From Pseudomonas umsongensis (GTDB taxonomy: Bacteria; Pseudomonadota; Gammaproteobacteria; Pseudomonadales; Pseudomonadaceae), in NCBI RefSeq assembly GCF_002236105.1, contig NZ_NIWU01000001.1, positions 1,364,001-1,428,000 of the forward strand: a DNA stretch of 64,000 nucleotides, written 5' to 3'. Of the stretch, positions 18,634 to 26,929 are shown piece after piece. The notes under the pieces were generated by a model. It had not been told where the DNA came from and ran no database searches. It saw only the letters and a list, made by a program, of their open reading frames with translations. Within the stretch, counting starts at the first letter, position 1; the number at the start of each line of letters is the position of its first letter. The position numbers were made by a program, and so were the translations under genes.

Positions 18634-19689
18634 CTATCGACCGTGGGCCGAGGGGACGATCGGGCCCGCAGTGCGGTTGGGCAGCATGCCGTTTGCAGCG
18701 AGCGTTTCGTCTGCATCCTTGTACCAGGTGCCGATGCGGTAGATTTGGCGCGCCTCTTTGCCGGTCGCAATTTCGCGGCCCAACTCTTTAGCCACACGCA
18801 CGGTTTGCTTGACCTGATCCACTGAGCCGAAGCGCTGGCCATGTTGACCAATGATGGTGTCTTCGTTGCCGCAGCGCGGGTGCAAACCCATGGCCAATGC
18901 CATCATGTTGAACGGCAGCACATTCTTGAGCAGAGACTCGGCGGTCAATGTGCAAGCTTGCGGGACACGCTGTACGAAGTTCATGAAGTTGAACGGATTG
19001 GGCCCCTCAAATCCTCCACCTACCCCGATCCAGGTCAAATTCAAAGGACCGGTGTAGAGGCCTTTGCGCACCAGGCGCTGCAGGGTTTCCAGCGCGTGGA
19101 TACCCGTTAACTGGAAGTGCGGCTGAATCCCGGAGGCCTGCAGGCGGCGCAGGTGCTCTGCCACCCAGGCAGGCCCTGCGGGCACTGTCATTTCGCTATA
19201 GGCTGCGCCGAGTAGCGGATTGCCCAGCGAAGTGCCCTCGATGTATTCGGGATAGAGCAACTCCATGATGTTCATCTGCGTGGTGTTGATCGCTACCGTT
19301 ACCTGGTCGGGTTTCGGATCAAGGTCTGCCAGCATGTGGCGCGTGTCATCGGACAGCCACTTGGCAGCCTGGCCATCGTTTTCCGGGGCGAATGAAATCG
19401 AACCGCCGACCTGGATGATCATGTCCGGCACAGCCTCGCGCACACCGGCGATCAGCTCGTTGAATTTGGACAGGCGTTTCGATCCCTTGCCATCAAGTTC
19501 CCGCACATGCAGGTGCAGCACAGTGGCGCCAGCGTCGTAACACTCGACTGCCTTTTCGATGTGTTCTGCCATGGTGACAGGGATATCTTCCGGGAAGTCC
19601 TCAGGCATCCACTCGGGACCGTACGGGGCGACGGTAATAACTACTTTTTCCTGGTTTTCCGGGTGCAGCGAATCGTCTAGAAATTGCAT
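18634..19689 (-). CDS. beta-keto acid cleavage enzyme (BKACE, DUF849)
   Basis: 351-residue TIM barrel of the 3-keto-5-aminohexanoate cleavage family, which joins acetyl-CoA with a beta-keto acid to release acetoacetate and a new acyl-CoA. The zinc-site motif LHLHVRE is at residues 58-64 (H59, H61), preceded by the ITVAPYGPE start where the family has its conserved Glu. The C-terminal GLHPRCGNEDTI motif is also typical. BKACE specificity varies widely (dehydrocarnitine, 3-oxoadipate, 5-hydroxy-3-oxohexanoate and others), so the substrate cannot be called. It lies 57 bases after the TauD-type gene and feeds central metabolism. Confidence 0.88.
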   Translation of the reverse strand: MQFLDDSLHPENQEKVVITVAPYGPEWMPEDFPEDIPVTMAEHIEKAVECYDAGATVLHLHVRELDGKGSKRLSKFNELIAGVREAVPDMIIQVGGSISFAPENDGQAAKWLSDDTRHMLADLDPKPDQVTVAINTTQMNIMELLYPEYIEGTSLGNPLLGAAYSEMTVPAGPAWVAEHLRRLQASGIQPHFQLTGIHALETLQRLVRKGLYTGPLNLTWIGVGGGFEGPNPFNFMNFVQRVPQACTLTAESLLKNVLPFNMMALAMGLHPRCGNEDTIIGQHGQRFGSVDQVKQTVRVAKELGREIATGKEARQIYRIGTWYKDADETLAANGMLPNRTAGPIVPSAHGR

Positions 19690-19746
19690 TTTCTATCTCA
19701 CTGTCAGCTAGTTGGATCGGATTGGAAAAAAGCTGTGTCTGCCCGT

Positions 19747-20595
19747 TCAGTAAGGCCGGTCACCGATGATCGTGGCGCGGTCCATCTGGCGATGGCACGG
19801 CGGGTAATCCATCACGGCGTAATGCTGGGTGCAGCGGTTGTCCCAGATGGCCATGCTGTTTTTCTTCCAGCGCCAGCGCACTTGATATTCAGGGATGTAC
19901 GCCTGGCTGATCAGGTATTGCAGCAGGTCACCACCCGCCTGGTTGCAGTCCTGTCCGTAACGCACACGTTCCTTGGTGTGGTAATTCACGAAGTGCGTCG
20001 CAAAGGCATTGACGAACAGCACCTTTTCGCCGGTTTCAGGGTGAATGCGCACGACTGGATGCTCTGCATCCGGAAACTGGGCCTTCAGCGCATGGCGTTT
20101 TTCACGCGGCATCGCCGCGCCGAAACTCGACTGGATGCTATGACTGGCAATCAGGTCGCCGATCTGCGCCTTGACCTGATCCGGCAAGTTGTCATAGGCC
20201 AACACCATATTCGCCCACATCGTGTCACCGCCGACTGGCGGGCACTCCACGCAACGCAGTACGGCCCCCATGGGCGGTGCCTGGCGCCAGGTCGCATCGG
20301 TATGCCAAGTGTTCTCGTAGCGATCGAGCGGGACGTCCGGGCGCTTGTAGATTTGCACCAGGCCGGGCGCCTCGGGGTCGGTCGGCGCTACCGGGTGGTC
20401 CTCCAGATCGCCAAAGCGGCGTGCAAAGCTCGCATGCTCAGCCCGGGTAATGTCCTGATCACGCAAAAACAGCACCCGATGCTTGATCAACGCTTCGCGG
20501 ATAAGCCCGAACACTTCATCGTCGTGGATGGCGTCGGCGACATTGACATCGATCAGCTCGGCACCGATGGAACAGGTCAGTTGTTCAACTCGCAT
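19747..20595 (-). CDS. TauD/TfdA-family Fe(II)/2-oxoglutarate dioxygenase
   Basis: 282-residue dioxygenase. The iron ligands are visible as H98 and D100 (TWHTDATW) and H258 (DNRCTQH); R269 or R273 (HRQMDRATI) would anchor 2-oxoglutarate. Members hydroxylate a carbon next to a leaving group (taurine, aryloxyacetates, alkyl sulfates, trimethylammonio-phosphonates), using O2 and 2-oxoglutarate. The gene starts 11 bases after the quinone oxidoreductase stop, a tight operon. With the HD-domain gene downstream it recalls dioxygenase/HD oxygenase pairs, though the two are not adjacent here. Substrate not assignable. Confidence 0.88.
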   Translation of the reverse strand: MRVEQLTCSIGAELIDVNVADAIHDDEVFGLIREALIKHRVLFLRDQDITRAEHASFARRFGDLEDHPVAPTDPEAPGLVQIYKRPDVPLDRYENTWHTDATWRQAPPMGAVLRCVECPPVGGDTMWANMVLAYDNLPDQVKAQIGDLIASHSIQSSFGAAMPREKRHALKAQFPDAEHPVVRIHPETGEKVLFVNAFATHFVNYHTKERVRYGQDCNQAGGDLLQYLISQAYIPEYQVRWRWKKNSMAIWDNRCTQHYAVMDYPPCHRQMDRATIIGDRPY

Positions 20596-20605
20596 GGCGA
20601 CCTCC

Positions 20606-21586
20606 TCAGATCACAAAAATCGAGGAGCCTGTGGTTTTGCGCGCTTCCAGATCGCGATGGGCCTGCACCGCGTCCTGTAGCGCGTAACGCTGGTTGATCG
20701 GGATGTTGATGCGACCGGCTGCAACATGACCGAAGATTTCCGCAGCGAGTGCGGCCTTTTCCACCGGGTCGACGATGTAATCAGCCAGCGCCGGGCGGGT
20801 CAGGAAAGGTGAACCCTTGGTGGCAAGGATTTGCGGATCAAAGCCTGAGACCGGGCCGGAGGCGAAGCCCAGGCAAACGACCAGACCGCGCCGCTTGACC
20901 GAATTCAAAGAGGCGTCGAAGGTGTCTTTCCCCACGCTGTCGATCACCACGTTGACGCCAACGCCATCGGTCAATTCACGGACCCGCGCGGCCACGTCTT
21001 CGTGGCTGTAGTTGATCGTATGGTCACAACCATGGGCCCGCGCAATCTCGGCCTTGGCTTCGCTCGATACGGTGCCGATAACCGTCACACCGAGTAGCTT
21101 GGCCCACTGCGACACAATCAGTCCAACACCGCCAGCCGCCGCATGCATGAGGATGGTGTCGCCCGCTTTGAAGTCATGGATGCGACGCATCAGATAGGAC
21201 GACGTCAGCCCGCGCATGGTCATCCCCGCCGCTGTTTCGCACGAAATGGAGTCGGGCAGCTTGATCAAGGGCGCCGCGGGTATCAGGCGCTCGGTGCTAT
21301 AGGCGCCCAATGTGTTAAGGAAGCCGGTGTAGGTGACACGATCGCCGACCGCAACATTACTCACCCCTTCGCCAACGGCCTGGACTACGCCTGCGCCTTC
21401 CACGCCCATGCCGGCGGGAAGCGGCATCGGGTACAACCCGGAACGGAAATAGGTGTCGGCAAAATTCAGGCCCACCGCTTCATGACGCAATCGAACTTGC
21501 CCTGGACCCGGATCGCCAACCTCCATTTCTTCCCAGCGCAAAACATCCGGACCACCTGTTTCATTCATACGAATAACGTGTGCCAA
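20606..21586 (-). CDS. zinc-independent NADPH:quinone oxidoreductase (QOR) family
   Basis: 326-residue medium-chain reductase without zinc-binding Cys. Features: GroES-like N-terminal part ending in GMGVEGAGVV, nucleotide motif HAAAGGVGLI (about 147-156) and the QOR-type GVNVVIDSVGKDTF region. Members reduce quinones or enones with NADPH. It is the first gene of the minus-strand cluster, divergent from the AraC regulator across 152 bases that contain operator copy A, about 103 bases upstream of this start. Likely a redox helper in the pathway or protection from its reactive products. Confidence 0.87.
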   Translation of the reverse strand: MAHVIRMNETGGPDVLRWEEMEVGDPGPGQVRLRHEAVGLNFADTYFRSGLYPMPLPAGMGVEGAGVVQAVGEGVSNVAVGDRVTYTGFLNTLGAYSTERLIPAAPLIKLPDSISCETAAGMTMRGLTSSYLMRRIHDFKAGDTILMHAAAGGVGLIVSQWAKLLGVTVIGTVSSEAKAEIARAHGCDHTINYSHEDVAARVRELTDGVGVNVVIDSVGKDTFDASLNSVKRRGLVVCLGFASGPVSGFDPQILATKGSPFLTRPALADYIVDPVEKAALAAEIFGHVAAGRINIPINQRYALQDAVQAHRDLEARKTTGSSIFVI

Positions 21587-21689
21587 ATTGATTCTCCTCG
21601 AATACGAAATGCCGAATGTTTGCGCTCAATATCAGTGTGCTTAGCGCCACTCGTAGAAAAAGTATCCGCGAATGGCCTTTGTTGGACTT

Positions 21690-21723
21690 GACATTTCGGG
21701 GTATTTTTTTTACATCTCGAGGC
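21690..21723 (-). promoter_or_regulatory. putative AraC-type operator, copy A
   Basis: 34-bp site in the divergent intergenic region. Minus-strand half-sites CCTCGAGATGT and CCCCGAAATGT repeat at 21 bp around an A-rich spacer. Aligned without gaps to copy B (15706-15739), about three quarters of positions agree, including both half-site cores and the TGTAAAA block. It ends 16 bases before the regulator ATG, so it may also mediate autoregulation. Confidence 0.62.
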
Positions 21724-21738
21724 AAAAATGGAGTTCCA

Positions 21739-22743
21739 ATGCCGAGTTTGCTTAGAAGTTCAAGCCTGACGAATTTTATCGACGTTGCGATCTCCGTCGG
21801 ACTCGACCCCTATCGACAGTTGCGCAAGGCAGGCATCACCGATGCCGCGTTGATGGACCCAAGCATCATGATCCCGGCGAAATCGGTCATGCACTTGCTG
21901 GAAGACTCAGCGTATGCGGCGAAGGTCGAAGACTTTGGCCTGCGCATGGGCCAAACCCGCCAGCTGGAAAACCTCGGTCCCCTGGCCATTGCCCTGCGCG
22001 AGGAGCAGACGCTGCGCAAAGCCTGGCAATCGTTGACACGTCGTCTCGGGCTCACCAACGAATCAATGGACTTGAGCATTGAAGAAGCCAACGGCGTGGC
22101 GATTTTCAGGCAGGAACTCACGGACAATATGGGGGGATCGGTAAGACAAGCCACCGAACTCGTCACGTGCGTGATTTTCCGAACGTTGAAACAACTGCTT
22201 GGCCCCACCTGGAAGCCTCGCAGTGTCTGTTTCACGCACCAGGCGCCAGTCAATCTGGCGATGCACCGGCATGTGTTTGGACCATCGGTTCGGTTCAATC
22301 ATGAATTCGACGGCATCGTATTGGCCACCACCGATTTGGATGCAGCGATCCAGTCGTATGACCCATTGATTGCGCGCCATGCCCGGGAATTCCTCGACGC
22401 CAAACTGGCCCAGTCCGACGTGACGATGCCTGACAAGGTGCGCAAACTGGTCTTCGCGCTATTGCCAACGGGCGAGTGCGTAGCCGAAAAACTGGCCCAG
22501 CAGCTTGGCGTGGACCGCAAGACCCTGTATCGCCACCTCGCCCATCACAATCAAACCTACTCATCCATTGTCGATGACGTTCGGGTCGATCTGGTAAACC
22601 GCTATGTCGTGAACCGCGAGCGACCGCTTTCAGAAGTCGCCATTCTTCTGGGCTTTTCTTCCTTGAGTGCCTTTTCCAGATGGTTCTCGGGTCGCTTTGG
22701 TTGCAGTGTGACGACATGGCGTCGGGAGAAGCAAAAAGCGTAG
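21739..22743 (+). CDS. AraC-family transcriptional regulator
   Basis: 334 residues. The N-terminal two thirds is the arabinose-binding-like sensor of the OruR/ArgR-type AraC group (FIDVAISVGLDPYRQLRKAG, then the E-DFGLRMG segment). The C-terminal about 100 residues carry two HTH motifs, the second reading PLSEVAILLGFSSLSAFSRW. The ATG at 21739 follows TGGAG and leads directly into the family's usual start. The open frame extends upstream, but that part is not family-like. It is divergent from the catabolic operon it most likely controls, and it is followed by an intrinsic-type hairpin. Confidence 0.88.
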   Translation: MPSLLRSSSLTNFIDVAISVGLDPYRQLRKAGITDAALMDPSIMIPAKSVMHLLEDSAYAAKVEDFGLRMGQTRQLENLGPLAIALREEQTLRKAWQSLTRRLGLTNESMDLSIEEANGVAIFRQELTDNMGGSVRQATELVTCVIFRTLKQLLGPTWKPRSVCFTHQAPVNLAMHRHVFGPSVRFNHEFDGIVLATTDLDAAIQSYDPLIARHAREFLDAKLAQSDVTMPDKVRKLVFALLPTGECVAEKLAQQLGVDRKTLYRHLAHHNQTYSSIVDDVRVDLVNRYVVNRERPLSEVAILLGFSSLSAFSRWFSGRFGCSVTTWRREKQKA

Positions 22744-22752
22744 CCAACGAAA

Positions 22753-22782
22753 AAGGGCCTACCGCGAAAACGGTAGGCCCTT
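22753..22782 (-). terminator. intrinsic terminator, probably the original tRNA-Leu terminator
   Basis: Perfect 12-bp stem AAGGGCCTACCG / CGGTAGGCCCTT with loop CGAAAA. On the minus strand the stem runs into TTTTT, so it terminates leftward transcription. It lies only 7 bases from the left copy of the tRNA-Leu 3'-end repeat. That is where the terminator of the tRNA would have been before island insertion pushed the tRNA 4.1 kb away. Confidence 0.75.
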
Positions 22783-22789
22783 GATATTC

Positions 22790-22813
22790 ATGGTGCCCGA
22801 AGCCGGAATCGAA
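22790..22813. repeat. left attachment-site repeat (24-bp copy of tRNA-Leu 3' end)
   Basis: Identical over 24 bases to 26930-26953, which is the CCA end and T-arm of the tRNA-Leu(UAA) gene. After base 22813 the two diverge at once. A direct repeat of a tRNA 3' end is the product of tyrosine-recombinase integration. Confidence 0.85.
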
Positions 22814-22920
22814 TAACACCTATTTTGACCCATTTTTTGGCCTCGAAATCACTCTAATCAATGTGGAGAAAAGGCTTGTTTCCCACCATTACCGTACAAC
22901 CTGCAAGCGGCCTTATGCGC

Positions 22921-23826
22921 TCATTTCGGAGCGCTCTCCAAGAGGTAACCTTCGACACTTTCCATGGAAAGGGCTTCAAGCAGCACCTGCTCCAGGATGA
23001 CAAAAAAACATTTGATGTGAGCCTGTTTCAATGCCTGCGGCCGGGTCACCAGATAGACCTCCATATCTGGAAGTTGGAGATCCGGGAACAACCCGATCAG
23101 ATCCTTCGCCAGAATACGGGGCAGCACCGCCACGCCCATACCTCGCCTCACCGATTCGAGCTGAACCGCGAACGAGCTCACGGTGATCTGCGTGCGGTCC
23201 AACCCCGCGGCCTTTGCCACCCGCATTTGCGGCAACATGTCCAGCGGAGGAAGCAAGCCAATATTGACCGCAGTGGCCGGAGTCAGCCCTGGAAACCGCT
23301 TCAGATAACCTGCATCGGCGAAGACACCGTAAGCGAGCCTGCCTATGGAGCGATAAATCAGCGACGGTTCGCCCAGATGAGTCGTGCGTACAGCAATGTC
23401 TGCGACGCCGCGGACGATCTTGTGAAAGTCGGCTGTTACCAGCAACTCCACCGAGCATCGCGGATGCAGAGTGGTGAAGCGACTCGCGGCCTCCAGCATG
23501 CAAGACGAGAACCCCTCTCCTGCACTGACCACGACACTGCCAGACAGCTCTGTGTGTAACTCGGACATGCCCGTAACGGTTTGACGCCTCAAGCCCGCTT
23601 CTGCAGCCAGGGCAACGTCCACGAGGGATTGGCCTCGCGGGGTCAACCTGCATCCTTCAACTCCCCGCTCGACGAGTGGCTCGCCAAGTGCGCCTTCAAG
23701 TTGGGTCAGCCGTCGCGCCACAGTAGACGCAGCGACCCCCAGCAATTGGCCGGCCTGAAGAAAGCTGCCACGTCGCGAGACTGCCAACAGCAGGCGAAGA
23801 TCGTCCCAATTTGCTTGCAAAGCCAT
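22921..23826 (-). CDS. LysR-family transcriptional regulator
   Basis: 301 residues. The winged HTH is at residues 6-65 (LRLLLAVSRRGSFLQAGQLLGVAASTVARRLTQLE), followed by the linker helix and a LysR substrate domain whose start reads LSGSVVVSAGEGF. The shape, with SVELLVTADFHKIVRGVADIAVR, fits the LysR subgroup with short effector domains that often control a divergent gene. It is divergent from the SnoaL-like gene over 116 bases and probably regulates that three-gene operon. Confidence 0.87.
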   Translation of the reverse strand: MALQANWDDLRLLLAVSRRGSFLQAGQLLGVAASTVARRLTQLEGALGEPLVERGVEGCRLTPRGQSLVDVALAAEAGLRRQTVTGMSELHTELSGSVVVSAGEGFSSCMLEAASRFTTLHPRCSVELLVTADFHKIVRGVADIAVRTTHLGEPSLIYRSIGRLAYGVFADAGYLKRFPGLTPATAVNIGLLPPLDMLPQMRVAKAAGLDRTQITVSSFAVQLESVRRGMGVAVLPRILAKDLIGLFPDLQLPDMEVYLVTRPQALKQAHIKCFFVILEQVLLEALSMESVEGYLLESAPK

Positions 23827-23847
23827 GCTTCATATCTTCCCTGATCC

Positions 23848-23861
23848 GCAAATTTGCAAAT
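23848..23861. promoter_or_regulatory. possible LysR operator
   Basis: Overlapping palindromes GCAAATTTGC and ATTTGCAAAT lie 22 bases upstream of the LysR start and about 85 bases from the divergent gene. They fit a LysR site by place and symmetry only. Confidence 0.35.
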
Positions 23862-23942
23862 CCATTATGCAGCAGTCGCTGTTTTTCGGCAGAGGCGTCA
23901 ACGGTATATCTACACCCCCTCGAAAAGAATGGAATGGACTGT

Positions 23943-24362
23943 ATGACTACTGGCCCCAACGACTATGCGGAACGCGCCGCCAGCGCCTTTAATCGCCGAG
24001 ATCTGGAGTCGATGCTTGCGCTGGTTTCCGAAGACTTCGTCTACTTCGATGGTATGGGGATACAAACCGGTCGCGAAACCATGCACAAGCGAGAGCGCGC
24101 ATTAATCGAAGCGTTCCCCGATGCCAAGGTGACCTTGAGCCCTTTTATCGTCACTGACGATCGTTTGGCACTGACCGCCCTCCTGACCGGCACCTTCACT
24201 GCACCATTAGTGCTGTCGGACCGGGTGATTCCACCCCATGGACGCCACATTGCCGCGTACTACGCCGCACACTTCACCTTCAGAGACGGGTTGGCCATAC
24301 GTGAAGAGGCCTTCTTCGACAGTGCGGTGTTGATGCCGTTAGCCGATCAGAGTGAGGGTTGA
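23943..24362 (+). CDS. SnoaL/NTF2-like protein
   Basis: 139-residue NTF2-fold protein (cone-shaped alpha+beta), with the usual opening helix ERAASAFNRRDLESMLALVSEDFVYFDG and the HFTFRDGLAIREEAFFD end where such proteins close their pocket. Members are polyketide cyclases, isomerases, or carriers of small hydrophobic ligands. The start is uncertain: ATG 23943 is used, but ATG 23934 is in frame and both have weak ribosome sites. It precedes the epimerase by 3 bases, so the two are one transcript. Confidence 0.75.
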   Translation: MTTGPNDYAERAASAFNRRDLESMLALVSEDFVYFDGMGIQTGRETMHKRERALIEAFPDAKVTLSPFIVTDDRLALTALLTGTFTAPLVLSDRVIPPHGRHIAAYYAAHFTFRDGLAIREEAFFDSAVLMPLADQSEG

Positions 24363-24365
24363 CAC

Positions 24366-25409
24366 ATGCATAACACATTCGTCACTGGCGCGACCGGCTT
24401 GTTGGGCAACAACCTGGTGCGCGAATTGGTCGCTCGTGGCTGCGTGGTTAAAGCCCTGGTCCGCTCAAGAGCCAAAGGTGAACAACAGTTCAAGCATTTG
24501 CCGGGTGTGGAACTGGTGGTGGGTGACATGGCCGATGTCGACGCGTTCGCAGTGTCGCTGCAAGGCTGCGATACGGTATTCCACACCGCAGCGTTCTTTC
24601 GCGACAACTACAAGGGCGGCAGCCACTGGGAAGAACTCGAAAAGATTAATGTGTCCGGTACACGGAACCTGCTTGGTCAGGCCTACCGCGCTGGTATACG
24701 ACGGTTCATCCATACGTCTTCCATTGCCGTGCTCGACGGAGCTCCCGGCACGTCAATTGATGAAACCTGTCTGCGGGCCGACGCCGATGCGGATGACTAT
24801 TACCGCAGCAAGATCCTCGCCGACCGTATCGTCCTGTCGTTCCTGGAAGTCCATCCCGAGATGCATGCCTGCATGGTCCTGCCTGGCTGGATGTGGGGTC
24901 CTGCCGACATTGGTCCGACCTCCTCGGGACAGTTGGTCAACGATGTCGTACGCGGTAAATTGCCCGGACTGATCCCTGGTAGTTTCTCCGTTGTCGATGC
25001 CCGCGATGTGGCATTGGCGCAGATTGCCGCCGCCAGACATGGACGGCGAGGCGAGTGCTATCTCGCGGCGGGTCGGCATATGACCATGCGAGAGCTGGTG
25101 CCCGTTCTTGGGCGTATCGCAGGCGTCAAGACACCCGTTCGACAACTGCCGCTGCCCTTTCTGTACACCTTGGCAGTTGTGCAAGAGATCTACGCGCGTA
25201 TTACCGGCAAGCCCATTCTGCTGAGCATGGCCACGTTGCGCCTGTTGGTACGAGAAAAGGACCGCACCTGTTTCAACCACGGCAAGAGTGAACGAGAGCT
25301 TGACCTAAGTTTCCGGGCGCTGGAGCAAACAATCACCGACACCGTGGCGTGGTACCGTGATCACGGTTGGTTTGATAAACACCAGGACAAGGACGTAAAC
25401 AGACAGTGA
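24366..25409 (+). CDS. NAD(P)-dependent epimerase/reductase (extended SDR)
   Basis: 347-residue extended SDR of the dihydroflavonol-reductase / HpnA type. Cofactor motif VTGATGLLGNNLVREL (6-21); DMADVD; HTSS for the catalytic Ser; and YYRSK (about 140-144) as the Y-x3-K. The family reduces ketones or epimerises sugars and terpenoid-like substrates with NADP(H). It overlaps the next gene by 4 bases. Together with the SnoaL-like protein it suggests a small biosynthetic or modification step, not otherwise identifiable. Confidence 0.83.
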   Translation: MHNTFVTGATGLLGNNLVRELVARGCVVKALVRSRAKGEQQFKHLPGVELVVGDMADVDAFAVSLQGCDTVFHTAAFFRDNYKGGSHWEELEKINVSGTRNLLGQAYRAGIRRFIHTSSIAVLDGAPGTSIDETCLRADADADDYYRSKILADRIVLSFLEVHPEMHACMVLPGWMWGPADIGPTSSGQLVNDVVRGKLPGLIPGSFSVVDARDVALAQIAAARHGRRGECYLAAGRHMTMRELVPVLGRIAGVKTPVRQLPLPFLYTLAVVQEIYARITGKPILLSMATLRLLVREKDRTCFNHGKSERELDLSFRALEQTITDTVAWYRDHGWFDKHQDKDVNRQ

Positions 25410-25969
25410 GCAGAAAAATAATCCTGATGCGTCACGGCCAGCCAAAGCTGGACGCAACCGACAAAATGTCAGCGCTCGATATGAAAGACTGGATCGAACA
25501 ATACGACCGATCCGAAATTACCGACCAACCCGTCCCGGATGCCAGCAAGCAACTCGCCGCAATCGCCACGGTGATTGTCTCGAGCAACGCGCCTCGTGCG
25601 CTGACTTCCGTCCAGGCTCTGGGCCTGAAGCCCGCCTTCGTCGACGCGCTATTCCGTGAAGCGCCACTGCCTTATGGTCACTGGAAACTGCCACGGCTAT
25701 CGCCGTTTACCTGGGCATTTATCCTTCGAGTCTTATGGTTGTGTGGTTACTCACGCAGAGTCGAATCCGTCGGCATTGCGAGGATGCGTGCCCGCACGGC
25801 AGCTCAACGACTTCAGTCCCTTGCCAGCGAAGGACCGGTTCTGCTGCTCGGTCATGGCTTTATGAATCGAATGATCGCCAGACAACTGGAGGCAGATGGA
25901 TGGACTCGCCAAAAACGTAACGGCAGCCAATATTGGAGTGCGACGGTGTATCAAAATGGCGGTGTTTAA
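25406..25969 (+). CDS. histidine phosphatase family protein
   Basis: 187 residues starting at a GTG that overlaps the previous stop (GTGA). The phosphohistidine motif is MRHGQPK (8-14); the second conserved His is in LLLGHGFMNRMIARQLE. The central segment carries a short hydrophobic run (FTWAFILRVLWLCGY), unusual for this soluble family. It would remove phosphate from a small metabolite or protein. Last intact gene of the island operon. Confidence 0.82.
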   Translation: MSRKIILMRHGQPKLDATDKMSALDMKDWIEQYDRSEITDQPVPDASKQLAAIATVIVSSNAPRALTSVQALGLKPAFVDALFREAPLPYGHWKLPRLSPFTWAFILRVLWLCGYSRRVESVGIARMRARTAAQRLQSLASEGPVLLLGHGFMNRMIARQLEADGWTRQKRNGSQYWSATVYQNGGV

Positions 25970-26431
25970 GAGGTGAGAGTTTCTGCTTTATAGAGATCGG
26001 TGCCCTCCCTCCTTCAAAACTGACCAGGCTGAAATTTGTATAGTTGCAATGGCATGCGAATGTAGTGGTACTTGGCCTGCGAAAAGCTGAAACAGGAGGG
26101 GCTCTTCATTTTAAGGAAGGTGAATCTCCTCATAATCGGTTCAAATCACTCGTTTCGTTCCACTGGGACGTCCGCAAACGGCCACCCCTTACTCTGAGTC
26201 TGCTAAAGGTCGACCGCAGCGCTCCGCGTAGGTAGACGCGACATTTAATTATGACGTCTAGGCGGGTGAATTCGGGGAATCGGCCTTTGAGTTCAAGGGC
26301 CAAACCACAACGGTTACCCGCATTCTTCGCCCTTCCCCGATAAATTGGCCCAAGAATTGGCCAGCCATCTCAGCCGCCCTGCCGGCGAAATCCCAGCACA
26401 AGATCACACCCCAATGATGCAGCAGTGCTAA
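25970..26431. other. 462-base gap without a recognisable gene
   Basis: Lower-GC DNA between the phosphatase and the integrase remnant. Short open frames exist, but none has a ribosome site or family-like sequence. Probably decayed island DNA. Confidence 0.5.
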
Positions 26432-26840
26432 CGGAAACAGGCCTATTTGACTGGCCAGCGGGTTACCGACACTCGATTGTTGGATGAGCGAGACGTTCGC
26501 GAAGGTCAGATATGGGTGCTGCAGGGCAATACAAACGCAAAGCGGCGAATTGAAATCACTGGCGAGCTAAGGGTTTTGATTGATCGAATCATGTCCCGGA
26601 AGTCAGAACACAAGGTCCGCTCGACGCGGTTGATCGTTAGAGGATGGCACACCAATGTCGGTGGCGATGCTACGGGGGAGATTTGACTTGGCCAGGGAAG
26701 CGGCCGGGGTCGAAAAGTCCGAGTTCCAAATGCGCGACTTGCAGGCTAAAGCCGGTACGGACAAAGCCGAATCAAGCCGCGATATTTTGTAGGCTAGGGA
26801 TCAACTTGGGCATACGATCGTCGTAATGACGAGTCTCGCC
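26432..26840 (+). pseudogene. broken tyrosine recombinase (integrase), C-terminal part
   Basis: Three pieces read through give a phage-type integrase catalytic domain. First comes AYLTGQRVTDTRLLDE...KRRIEITGELRVLID...KVRSTRLIV up to about 26639. A one-base frame change then leads into EDGTPMSVAMLRGRFDLARE...FQMRDLQAKAGTDKAESS. An in-frame TAG at 26790-26792 follows, then ARDQLGHTIVVMT. The R (MRDL) and H (LGHT) catalytic positions are present; the terminal Tyr region and the N-terminal arm-binding half are missing. It lies directly next to the tRNA-Leu end used as attachment site. Confidence 0.85.
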
Positions 26841-26929
26841 AACCAAGTGAATTGCGGACCAATCCAATAATTGCGGACCAGAAACGAACAAGGGCTTGCT
26901 TAGCTTCCGCTCGCAAACCCTTGAAATAT

